A DNA stretch of 64,000 nucleotides, from contig OZ038320.1 in NCBI GenBank assembly GCA_964035795.1, positions 5,066,663 through 5,130,662 of the forward strand. The letters run 5' to 3'. The notes beneath the pieces were generated by a model that saw only the letters and a program-made list of their open reading frames with translations, ran no database searches and was not told where the DNA came from. This stretch comes from Pterobdella sp. o SKG-2022. Taxonomy: Eukaryota > Annelida > Clitellata > Hirudinida > Piscicolidae. Each line of letters begins with the position of its first letter. Position 1 is the stretch's first letter. The translations under genes were made by a program, and so were the position numbers. This document shows, piece by piece, positions 49,531-60,504 of the stretch.

Positions 49531-50799
49531 TTATAAAGATTGGAACTTGGCTTCGTAAGAAACACTCTCTTCACTCTTCATCGCATGTACTCTATCTAAC
49601 ACATTATCACCCAATAACTTATTATTAGTATTATTATTATAATTATTGTTATTGTTGTTGTTCATATTATTGATAGCATTGACGTTATGGTAGTAGTTTT
49701 CATAGCTTGGTGACGTCATAAAGTAACTTCCGGTCAGTTGAGGATCTATGTAACTGCCTAGTAGTGTGTTTCTGACATCATTATCATCACAGTTGTTGTC
49801 CAGGTTGTTGATCATACTGTTGTTGTTGTTGCTATTGTTGTACAGGTATAAGTTGTGGTTAGAAAGATAGTGTGCTTTGTAGGGGAGGTATGGTGGTGTG
49901 ATGGGTGGGGGTGGTGGGTGGATGGTGTGGTGGTGTTTATGGCTGTCTTTCAAATGCTGGTAGCTGTAATAGTCATTCAAACTTGTGCTGTTATTTATGT
50001 TATTATTAATATTTTTGTTGTTATTATTATAGTCAAAGTTTAAAGGATTAATAAAAAGTGAAGATGAAGAAGAAGATGATGATGGTGATGATAATGATGT
50101 TCTCGCGTTCCAATGAAAAAAGCTTTGGTTTCTGAAAGAAGGAAAAGAAGAAAAAGATGAAGTCGGGGGAAGAAATGGTGAAAAAAATGAAGATGGTGGT
50201 GGTTGTGTAGCATAATGACTTGCCAACCATGTGTTGTGCGCTATATAATCATCCATGTCTTCTTTAGAGTCTTTTCTGACGTATTTTCGGGTTTTGTTGG
50301 GGCTTATATTGATTGTTGAATCTGCTATCATGTGATTATCATTGTTGAGTTTGTTATTGGTTTTGTTGGTGGTGCTATCAAATTTCTCTGATTTAATATT
50401 GTTTTTAATTTTCGTTATTGGATCAGCATCTCCATCAAGGCTTAAGGTGCTTTGCAAGTTTTTATAACAACTATTTGCGTTGTTATTTGTATTATCAGCC
50501 AATAGTGTACCCAAATTGATAATATTGCTTTTATTATTGTTGTTATTGATGAAATTGTTTTTGTTATTTTCTTCTTCTTGGTAAAATTTCACCAGTTTAT
50601 CTTCAGTTTTGTTGTAGAATAAATTTTTATTGAAATTGTTTTCACTGTATATTTTATTGTTTCTGTTATTATTAGTGCTTTTAATGTAGCTGTTATTGTT
50701 ATTTTTGTTGTTGTTATTATTATTATTGTTGTTGTTGTTTATTTGTTCTGATTGTTTTTTTTGTTGGCAGCATTTTGCTCTGCGATTTTTGAACCAAAC
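49531..50799 (-). CDS. otx: Otx homeobox gene, last coding exon
   Basis: The exon opens after a TTTCAACAG acceptor with VWFKNRRAKCCQQKKQ, helix 3 of the homeodomain with Lys50, the hallmark of Otx/bicoid-type DNA recognition (TAATCC). It then runs about 400 residues to a stop after KFQSL, a close match to the KFQVL tail of Otx proteins, which supports orthology beyond the homeodomain. The middle has many Asn homopolymers, a Ser run, and His- and Pro-rich parts. Position 57 is Cys where Otx proteins have Arg (RAKCRQQ in the family). Otx is a nuclear transcription factor patterning the anterior head and brain of animals. The intron before this exon lies exactly between codons 46 and 47, a widely shared paired-class position. 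Confidence 0.95.
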   Translation of the reverse strand, partial: VWFKNRRAKCCQQKKQSEQINNNNNNNNNNNKNNNNSYIKSTNNNRNNKIYSENNFNKNLFYNKTEDKLVKFYQEEENNKNNFINNNNNKSNIINLGTLLADNTNNNANSCYKNLQSTLSLDGDADPITKIKNNIKSEKFDSTTNKTNNKLNNDNHMIADSTINISPNKTRKYVRKDSKEDMDDYIAHNTWLASHYATQPPPSSFFSPFLPPTSSFSSFPSFRNQSFFHWNARTSLSSPSSSSSSSSLFINPLNFDYNNNNKNINNNINNSTSLNDYYSYQHLKDSHKHHHTIHPPPPPITPPYLPYKAHYLSNHNLYLYNNSNNNNSMINNLDNNCDDNDVRNTLLGSYIDPQLTGSYFMTSPSYENYYHNVNAINNMNNNNNNNYNNNTNNKLLGDNVLDRVHAMKSEESVSYEAKFQSL

Positions 50800-51365
<566 letters not shown>

Positions 51366-51435
51366 CTAAAGCTAATAATATAAACTTTTTTACAGGCCAT
51401 ACTGGCCATTCCATAAAAGTTTCCATTAGCCTCAC

Positions 51436-51523
51436 CTGGTCTTTTGGAAAAGAGACTCTAGCACATCGAGTTGGTTTCTGGTGAATGTTGTTCGTTCCCT
51501 TCTTTGTTTGCGGCAGTTTTGCT
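51436..51523 (-). CDS. otx: Otx homeobox gene, exon with N-terminal half of the homeodomain
   Basis: It encodes CRKQRRERTTFTRNQLDVLE then SLFQKTR, residues 1 to 24 of an Otx homeodomain with the characteristic N-terminal RKQRRERTTFTR arm. The donor is ACCAG/GTGAGG. The likely acceptor is TCCACAG at 51524-51530, phase 1. The frame remains open upstream as far as 51635, so a longer exon is possible. The N-terminal exon with the start codon was not found and must lie at higher coordinates, perhaps beyond the window. The split at Arg24 adds an intron not known to me from vertebrate Otx genes. Confidence 0.93.
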
Positions 51524-54500
51524 CTGTGGATGTGTGCTCATGTTGAGGTTTTTTATTTTTTTTTCTATATTTTCTAGAGTTTACAAAAACTACGATCAGA
51601 ATCGACAAAAGTAGAAATGGAAAGTTTTTCTTCAAATATATTAAGTTTTGATTACTTGTCTCGTTGAAAAAAGAAAAAAAATTTTTCTATGCCCAACAGA
51701 AGAACCGTTTCCACAAAAAATTATTTGTTGCAAATGGATTTTTGAATATTTTAATCAGTAGTTCATCCAAAAATTTAGTACTTCTATAGTGTAATGGAAA
51801 GTCTCCCAATTGAAAAAATAACCCCTAGTATGTAAGCTAAGTAAAGTTAAGAGTGCAATCATCATAAGTAATTCAAAAATTTCGCCTAAATAGTCTAAAT
51901 AACGTCAAAAACTTCAATTAAAAGAATATTTGTAAAAAAAGCTAACAGTTACATGAATTATTATTTGAAATTAAAAAATATGATTTCAATTCAAATTCTA
52001 CTGAAAGAAAATAGCGATCGGCTAGATAACATTATACTTGGTTGTGTAGTGAAAGTCATAAATCATTCAAAGTTTAAATTTAAACTTCAGAAAATTGTTC
52101 AAAAAATTAATGTAAACATATAAAAAACTTAAGTTTTCAAATAATAGTTTTTCTTTAAATTTCTCTATGCTTGTTTACAGTATTTGGAACTTCTGTTTTC
52201 CTTCTTTTTAAGGTTGAATAATGATTCAACGCTATATTTTTTTCGATGCATTTGAACATAAAAATTTTTTGTAGCATTATATTAAAAATAAGCACAAAAG
52301 CTGCAAAGTTATTTCTAACTATTGAGTTTGCGGTAGAAATTGTTCATGTTCAATCTCATAAGACACCTGAAGCCCAAACATCAGACCAACTACTTCTAAA
52401 ACAAAACCACGAAAAACTATGATTGCTGAATGACACAGAGTGAATATTTATCTTTATAAGTATTGAATCTTCATTACAGAATACAATTATCTAGCTTCCG
52501 AGTTCGATCCCGTGTTGAGCCAACAGTTAGCACCTGTTTCACAGTGTGGTTTGTTACATTAAATTTTAAACAAACGCTATGAACTCTTCGTAGCAAGACC
52601 TTTGAAAAAACTATTAAAACACGAATTAACATTTAAAGCTTCACAAGACTACAACAAGAAAAACTTAATAAAAACACACAAAACACCACGAAGCTGGTAA
52701 TTGAACAATTTTGAAGAACTTCAATTTACTAATAATCATTAGAAAATTTCAAAAAAATTTGTATCATACACACTTAGAAGCATATCTTTATGTTATATCA
52801 TATAAGCAATGTGTAGATACTTGGGTAACAAATGATTGGCTATATACTAGTCTTTTGTTTCACTTGGGCTTTTCAATTTTGGATGTCAATAAAAAATATT
52901 TTAACATATTTTTTTTAAAAAAAGCTGTACTCTTAAATTTAGTATTTGAAAATTTTTTTTTACTATAAAAAATACAAAGTTTTTCCTGTATTATAATGCA
53001 AAAATTATTATAATTCTAAAATATATGTAAAATTCAAAAAATTATAAATATTTCAAAATTTGATAAATGAATTGAAATTGATCTTCAATGTGTATAATTA
53101 GATAAGTCTATATTAGTATGTAAACTATCTAGTGTTGAAGGATATACATATTGCCTGAGTTAAACAAACAAAAGGTATTAGGAAATATAGATATCGCCTT
53201 ATTAAACGCATTTTCTGTCACATATACATATATTTTGTGGGTATTTAAATATTGTTTTTGTATCTATGTTTGTGTGTGTGTGTGGTTGTGGGTGTAAAAA
53301 AGGTTTTAATTTTTTTTATTCCATCCCTGAGACATGATTGATCGCTGTGAAAATATAAAAATAAATATAATAATAATAATAATAAAATAAAAATAATAAC
53401 TATACAAAATAGGAAATATAATACAAAATAACATTTAAAATATATATAAATTATGTTAATATTAGCCACAATGTTCAAAAATAATTTTTTTATGGAATGC
53501 ATAAATAAAAATTTTAAGAAAAAAATTCCAGACGTTAAAATATATGATAAATGCGAAGAGTTGAAAAGCTTTGTGTGTTGGAATAAAAATTTGGAGATAC
53601 ATTTTTCTTATTTTATACTATATAATAACTCAAATTGTAATCAATTCAGTATTTAAATATAAAAAAAATGGAATTTTATTCAAATCCTGAAACACTAGTA
53701 ATAAATGGCGATAATCTATTGTGAATTTATCCAATAATTTCTGAACTTCAAAGTTTTATTGTTATATTGTTTTGGCATTAGTTGTGAAATGGAGACTATG
53801 ATTAGTGGTGTTTTATGTTAACTTTGTTTCTGTTCTTTATTTTGTTAGTACTGTTACAAAATAATTCAAAATAACAAATTAGTTTTGTAGTTATCAGCAT
53901 CATTTTTTGTTAAATTTTTTTGTTTTTCAAAATTTTTAACTAACTTTCAACTAGATAATTTTTTTTTTTTTATTTTCTACTTTTTATTTTTAACTCATTT
54001 TTCTTTATTTTTTGAGAAATTTTTCATGCTTCAAAATTTCTGATCTTCAAGAAATCCCTACTTAAAACCTTACTCAAGCTTCCAGTGTTTTCAACTCTTA
54101 AATCTTATTTGTTTTTTATCAAACTCTACCACTTTATGATCTGTTTGGTGTTTTTTTGAATGTAAAGTTTATTTTTAAGTCACTTTTTCAAAAACCATAT
54201 TTCAAAATTTACTTCAATGTCAGAGCCCCAGTTACGGTTTGTCTCATTTTGAATTTGCAGTTTTATAAAAATCTTAGTTGCAACTACAGACAGGTATGTC
54301 CTTAAATGTAACCTTACTAAATGATTTTCTTTTTCTAGATTTAACCATAATTTTCCATCAGCTAATCCACATCCCCATACTCATCATTCTATATTTCACT
54401 TTGTCCAAAAAAATTCAGCTTATTGAATGTTTATAAAAGTCTCAAGACTCAGTCTCATGAGGTCATTTTGCTTCTATAATCCTGGAAGCCTTTACAGAAA

Positions 54501-54732
54501 GCCTGGCCGAAATCTATGCCTTATCTAAATTCATAATACTCTTATGAGTTAATATTTTTTTATGTATTAAAATTCATTTTTTTTCTACTTGTCATTAATT
54601 TCAATTTTTAAGCTTAATAAAATTAATAATATAACTCATGGTTATAAAAATATTATATATAGTGATAATAATAAACATAACAACAATAAGATAACTAATT
54701 ATACGAATAAAAAAATATTTATTATTTTTCCA

Positions 54733-54765
<33 letters not shown>

Positions 54766-55227
54766 TCTTTTTATTATTATTATTATGTGATCATTGAAGC
54801 ATGACAACTTTCAAGTGCGTGTTTATCTCTCATGATTATTATTATTGTTATTTAATTATTATTTATTAAACATTCTGTTTTTTTTCAACAATTTATTTGA
54901 TAGATGTTTTTTTTTAATTATTGTTTTTATAAATTCTTTTGTTGATGTCTCAAAACACCCAACTGGATTTTTAATTATTTATAAACCAAATTTTATATCA
55001 CTATTTTTTTGATAAAATTTTTTTTTATTTCCGTTGTATAACCATAAATGGACAAATATAAATGATAGTTGGAATTTTTTAAAAATAAATAACATCTATA
55101 ATAAAAACAATAATTATGCGTTATTAATTTCAAAGTGAAAATATTATTTTATGCAATTTTCTATTCAGAATATTTTTTAACATATAATAACTAATGTAAA
55201 TTGTACTCACATAATTATTTTCTTTGT
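51524..55227. other. AT-rich sequence upstream of the recognised otx exons
   Basis: Probably otx intron if the start codon lies further upstream. No N-terminal Otx peptide was recognised. A short GC-richer run at 52495-52530 contains GAGTTCGATCCCG, similar to a Pol III B box, without a convincing A box. A run at 54476-54520 reads KPLQKAWPKSMPYL-like peptides with no support. Confidence 0.45.
54729..54790. repeat. Interrupted (TTA)n microsatellite
   Basis: Two short TTA runs are separated by TTCATC. Confidence 0.9.
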
Positions 55228-57527
55228 TAGTAATGTTTATGTTAATATAATTAATAATACTAATAATGATCCTAGTAAAAATAATATAAATATTCCTAGG
55301 TTTATCCCATCCAACATTCCCATTCTAGATAATCTTGATAACTATTTCAATTTTAATAATGTAGAAATTAATGATAATCTTTTGATTATTATTGTTATTA
55401 TTATTATTTGTAGGGCGCACAGTTTGCAAACTAGGTTTGCTGCAGAGGCGCTGTTCTAATCAGAAGGGCTATGAGAGAGAAATTTGGCTATAAAGATGCG
55501 TCTTTAAACGCTTGCGAAAAATTTTAAGAGAAGGTGAAAGACGGACATTAAGTGGAAGAGAGTTCCATAAGTGAGGGGCGATATGCGAGAAAGAGCGATG
55601 TAAAAAAGGGTTAGAAGAGACAGGCTGATGTAGGCATAAACCAGAGTTGGAAGACCTGAGAGACTCAGGAGTCTGTCTAATGGAAAGACGGTCATATAAA
55701 TAAGCCGGCTGATTAAAATATAAGGTGTTAGCGGTGAGCCATAGCAACTTGAACTGGGCTCTTAGTACGACCGGCAGCCAATGAAGGCGAGTTTTAGTTT
55801 GAAAAAAATAAATAAATCACATTCTAACGATATTTATGGATTGAAATATGATTGTTTCAAAACTATTATATTATATAATACTCAATATTTTGTCAATTCA
55901 ATTAATATGTCCTTTAAAGAAGGTGTCTTTCCGAAAATTTTAAAAAACAGTAAAGTTATACCTATATTAGAAAATAAAAATAATAAGCAAAACTTAAACA
56001 ATTATAGACCAATTACAATAACTCCTATATTTTCAAAAATAATAGAAAAACTTGCCCATAACCAAATTTATAATTTTTTAGATAAAAATAAATTAATTAA
56101 CACTAACCAATATGGATTTCTCAAAAATAAATCAACAAACTCATGCTTAGATATGTTTAGATAAAATTTTTATATCAGTATTTTTTTTGATTTGTCTAAG
56201 GCTTTTGATTGCATAAATTTTGGTCTATAATTTGAAAAACTTCATAGACTTAATTTTTCATTATTATCAATTAAGTGGATAGAATCTTATATAAAAAACA
56301 GAAATAAAGTGGTTGATTTAAATGGGGTACAATCCAAACCTTTGATTAAATCTAGGGGAGTTCCCCAGGTTCAATATTAGGTCCTTTACTATTTATCTTA
56401 TTTATTAATGATTTTCCTATCAACAATAACAAATATGATACATTCATTTATACTGATGATATTTTTATTTCTTTTTTTATTACTAAGGAAAATTATGAAC
56501 AAATAAATAATGATATTAATAATGAATTAAATAATATTAATTATTGGTTTAAAAGTAATTATCTTATGTTAATACAAATAAAACTTATTATACTGTTTTT
56601 CAAAAACATTAATACTAATTTCAATATAAATAATTTGAATTTTGTATCAGACAACAATCCTATTACTTATAAAATCACCTTTAAATACTTGGGTATAATA
56701 TTTGATAGTAATTTAAGTTTTAAACATCATATTGGCTATCTAGTGAATAAACTATATAAAATAAAGAGTAAAATATATTTCTTGAAAAAGACTAAATACT
56801 AAAACTCTTTTAAACTTGTATTTCTCTCTTTTTTACCCACATATTAATTATTGTAACACTGTTTGGGCATGTAATTATAAATCTAATATAAAAAAAATTC
56901 AAACACTACAAAACTTAACAATCAGAACTATCTTTAATTATTCATTTGATAAACATATCAATTATAAAGATTCAGAAATATTGAATATAAATAACATAAA
57001 TATATTACACACCTTAATATTTAGTTTTAAACATATAAATAATCTTCTTCCTAACTCTTTCTCTAATTTCTTTAACACTAAAACCTATAACTAAAATATA
57101 AGAAATAATAACAATTTAATTATAGAAAAATATAGAACTAATAAAAAGAAATTATTTTTAAGAGTAAAAGGTGCTAAATGCTGGAATCAATTACCAGCTA
57201 ATCTTAAATCCATAAAATCATTAAAATTATTCAAAACCCTTGTGAAAAAATATATTCTAAACAGCTCCAAGTTCTAAATCTAGTCTGTTATTGCTTTATT
57301 TCATCCGATTTGAATTCTTTGTTTTGTTTTTTTTTATGCCATTTCTTTTACGGTACATCATTATACCCTTGTAACGCATGTTTTATCAATTTGATTTGTT
57401 TCTATTTAAGCCATTTTCTTTTATTCTTATAAGTTGTCTTAATTAGTTTTGTTATTTATTTCATTTCAACTTTTTGAGTTTCATGTAGTTGTTTATATCA
57501 ATAAAAAAATTGTTTTTAAAAAAAAAT
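55228..57527 (+). mobile_element. AT-rich LINE (jockey/CR1-like reverse transcriptase), decayed and interrupted
   Basis: The plus strand shows pre-RT sequence (RFIPSNIPILDNLDNYFNFN), then after an interruption SLKKINKSHSND, NNYRPITITPIF, NQYGFLKNKST, FFDLSKAFDCIN (motif A), SRGVPQ with a one-base deletion before GSILGPLLFILFINDF (motif B), IYTDDIFIS (motif C, Ala to Thr), FKYLGIIFDSNL, HINYCNTVWACNYKS and CWNQLPANLKSIKSLKLF at the C-terminus. Stops occur at 56162 and near 56228. The end shows AATAAA-like signals and an A-run at 57518-57527. The codons are as AT-rich as the host, so the element looks old or long adapted. An endonuclease part is not present in the window. Confidence 0.85.
55388..55790 (-). 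mobile_element. LINE 3'-end fragment nested in another LINE
   Basis: The minus strand carries an intact 92-codon frame with LRSSNSGLCLHQPV, FSHIAPHLWNSLPLNVR and PSLKIFRKRLKTHLYS, the C-terminal block found at the end of CR1/L2-type LINE ORFs. It is GC-richer than the host LINE. Its 3' end (low coordinates) is an AAT run, its 5' end is truncated within the ORF. It separates VEINDN from SLKKINKSHSND of the host LINE. Copies of its 3' end are at 10.8 and 23.7 kb. Confidence 0.85.
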
Positions 57528-58080
57528 TATTTTTTTTATTTTTATTAACAATAACAACAACATAGCCATGTCACTCAAGCATGGGTTTGCGACAAGTATC
57601 AGAAGGCTGTCATTTATTATTTCTATTTTCCCAGCATAATAATTAATATTGATTTTTTTATATTAATTTTCATTTCAAAATTTCAAAAAACATTATTTAT
57701 TTTATTTGATAATAATAAAAATAGGTTATTGTCTATAATAGAGAGATCAGTTTAAAGGCAGTGGCAAACGTTTTTGAAAAATCAAATAAATAATAATTGA
57801 AAATTCTGTAACTAACATTACTTTTTTTATATAAATATTTTTATATTTATTATTAATATTATTCATGTTATTATTATTGTTTTTTTTTTATAGTTGAGTG
57901 CAACTTAAAGTTCCAATTAGCATGTTTGTTGAATACACATCGTGCGTTCTTACTATTATTACTACTGCTCTTTTAAAAATTATTAAAATATTATCATCAA
58001 TAATGTAAATAAAATCCATTAAAATACTATGATTATTGAAATAAAATTAATGTTTACAAAATAATACTAGTTTTAATTTA

Positions 58081-58275
58081 TTTGAATAACTTTTTATTTT
58101 CAATTTTTTTGAGGAATTTTTTGATACATTTATTTAAAAAAAACTAAAATTTTCGATAAGTACAACCTTATCATAAATCATTAGTAGTAAACTATTGTTA
58201 AGGTAGGTGATTATAAAGAATTTTAAGCATAGATAGGAAAGAACAATTAAGGAAGATTAAATTTTGTAAAGTAAA
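58081..58275 (+). repeat. Left terminal inverted repeat of the Penelope-like element
   Basis: About 190 bases, including TTTTCGATAAGTACAACCTT and AGCATAGATAGGAAAGAAC, are the reverse complement of 60262-60440 with only a few differences. It precedes the start of the coding region by about 70 bases. Confidence 0.9.
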
Positions 58276-58339
58276 AAGAAGAAAAATTAAGACAAGATGT
58301 ATCAAATGTTCTTTACAACACAATAAACAAAAAAAACAG

Positions 58340-59582
58340 ACAGCAACTTAACAAATATAGAACAAAAAAGGCTTCAAGAAGAAGTCAGGAAAGGAGAACT
58401 AACAATTACATCTCAAGATAAAGGACTAGGTTTTGTGACACCCCGTCAATGCTGCATAAAAAAGCTATAGAAGCTTTTAAAAACATTAAACCAGAAAACG
58501 AAGACAAAACAAAATCCTTAGAACAAAAAATACAAAAGAAATTACTCGAACTCAAAAAAAGCAATAAACTCGAAGAAATAGATTATAAAAAAATTTACCC
58601 GTCAAGATCCACAACACCATATTCTTACACTCTAATAAAAGCCCACAAACCAGAAAAGAATTATCCAGCAAGAAATATCATTTCACACCTAAATTGCCCC
58701 CAAGAAGCCCTTGCCTCATTCTTAACACAAATAATTAACTCATTAATAGATAAATTTGAATTCATGTGTAAAAACTCCCAAATTTTCATCAAAAACATAA
58801 AAAGCTTAAAAATCAAACCAGATGAACAACTAGTAAGTTTCGACGCGGAAGCACTCTACCCATCTATACCTCTCAACAAATGTATTGAAATAATAAAACG
58901 AAAAATTCAAAAACAAATTAATAAAAATAACAAAACTCAATGTGGATGATATATGCGAACTCATCAACCTTTGCCTCACTTCAAACTTCAAACATAACAA
59001 CCAACAATACTACATGGAAGGTTCAGGCCCTTAGGACTTAGTCTAATGGTAGTCATAGCACAAATATATATGAACTACACGATAGAAGAAGCATTAAAAC
59101 TGGCTAAAAAAGAAAAAATAAAGAGACCACGAGCTTTACATATCTACATGTATGATACCTTTGGAATAATAAAACAAAATGAAGAAAAAATAGAACATTT
59201 AAACTTTTTAAAATGCTTAAATAAAATGCATTCAGCGCTAAAATTCACCTGTGAAATAGAAAAAAACAACAGAATATCATTTTTAGATACATTAATTATC
59301 AAAGAAGAAAATGGATCCCTAAACACCACTGTCTATAGGAAACCATCCAACACGGGCCTGACCATTAATCCAAAATCAAATCAGGACCCTAATACGTGGA
59401 TTGGTGCTAAAAAGGGCCCTAAACAGAGCCTACACTTTTTGCTCAAAACAAGACCTCCTAGAACATGAATTAAATTACCTAAAAATTAATTTCCAAAATA
59501 ACGGCTATAACAAACATAGAACAGACACAATAATAAAAAACTACAAACCAAAACAAGACAAGAAAAATATACAGATTGCCTA
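58340..59582 (+). pseudogene. Penelope-type reverse transcriptase, broken
   Basis: LQEEVRKGELTITSQDKGLG matches the position of the DKG motif at the start of Penelope RTs. A frameshift near 58448 leads to ATTPYSYTLIKAHKPEK-like sequence (PYSYTLIKAHKP), then EQLVSFDAEALYPSIPL, motif A with its Asp. After another break QIYMNYTIEEAL appears. Motif C reads HIYMYDTFGI, with Tyr where the first catalytic Asp of the Y-x-D-D pair should be. RISFLDTLIIKEENG and TTVYRKPSNTG complete the domain, followed in another frame by RALNRAYTFCSKQDLLEHEL. Confidence 0.85.
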
Positions 59583-59619
59583 AGAACAAGAAACAAAACA
59601 AAAGAGTACAAAATAAATA

Positions 59620-60110
59620 AAAATATTACACACGTCTCCATCCCCTATATAAAACATCTCAACAATGCCCTAAAAAAAGCCTTCAATAGGAATAATGTTA
59701 GCTATTATACACATGCAGGACCTAAATTAGGAAGCATTCTATGCAACAACAACAAAACTGATAGAATGCAAAAAAAAGGTGTATACAAAATACATTGTTC
59801 TTTTGGCCAAAATAAAGCTTACATTGGATAGACAAGGGTGAATATTGGGACCAGGATGTTCCAACATAAAAAAGATGTGGAACCCACCAAACAAGATGAA
59901 AATATAAGTGGCATTTCTAAACACGCCCGAATCTGCAACACAGGAACAATATGCTGGGAATCACCCACGATAATAAAAACATATAATGAAAAAAACAAAA
60001 ACAAATTGTAGAGGGACCTACTTATTAGGGAGAGCCTTGAAATCAAAAGGAATGATTCAATAGAAAAGGGCTACAATGACCCACAATTAACAGTCAAATC
60101 AAGCGCGTGA
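59620..60110 (+). pseudogene. GIY-YIG endonuclease domain of the Penelope-like element, one stop in the core
   Basis: The frame reads THVSIPYIKHLNNALKKAFN, GPKLGSILC, then KKGVYKIHCSFGQNKAYIG, stop, TRVNIGTRMFQHKKDVE and ISGISKHARICN. GVYKI and AYIG are the two name-giving strands, and the Arg in RMFQHKK and the later Glu region are expected for catalysis. A TAG directly after AYIG truncates the nuclease. A further stop lies near 60009. Confidence 0.85.
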
Positions 60111-60261
60111 GACCCCCTGATGAAGAGAATACAAAAATCAACCAATGGAGGGACACAGAAAGCAATCTTTCAATGAAATCCTTTTAGATCAACATAAGAA
60201 TATTCATATAATAATTAACTTACTCATTTACAATATCACATAATTACATAATAGTTACTTT

Positions 60262-60504
60262 AAAATTTAAAATTTAATCTTCCTTAATTGTTCTTTCCTA
60301 TCTATGCTTAAAATTCTTTATAATCACCTACCTTAACAATAGTTTACTACTAATGATTTATGATAAGGTTGCACTTATCGAAAATTTTAGCTTTTTTTAA
60401 ATAAATTTATCAAAAAATTCCTCAAAAAAATTGAAAATAGCCTTTTTTAAATAAATTTATCAAAAAATTCCCCAAAAAAATTGAAAATAAAAATTTATTC
60501 AAAT
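60262..60504 (-). repeat. Right terminal inverted repeat, with a ~50-base internal duplication
   Basis: It is the reverse complement of the left repeat. The segment TTTTTTAAATAAATTTATCA through TTGAAAATA appears twice in tandem here (about 60391-60440 and 60441-60490) and once on the left. Confidence 0.88.

Larger units (their letters stand above)
58081..60504 (+). mobile_element. Penelope-like element with GIY-YIG endonuclease
   Basis: A 2.4 kb unit consists of inverted repeats, a reverse transcriptase of Penelope type and a C-terminal GIY-YIG nuclease. This domain order and the flanking repeats define the endonuclease-bearing Penelope-like elements, which differ from LINEs in nuclease type. 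The coding region has several frameshifts and stops, so the copy is dead. No other copy is recognised in the window except a 17-base string at 3258. Confidence 0.9.

Noticed and set aside
52495..52530. tRNA gene or tRNA-derived SINE suggested by GAGTTCGATCCCG
   Set aside because: Only a B-box-like word is present; no A box at the right distance and no cloverleaf could be drawn.
60110..60180. Hammerhead ribozyme in the Penelope-like element, suggested by CTGATGAAG near 60118
   Set aside because: Some Penelope-like elements carry such ribozymes, but I could not pair the three stems or find a properly placed GAAA core; the word also fits the C-terminal coding reading.
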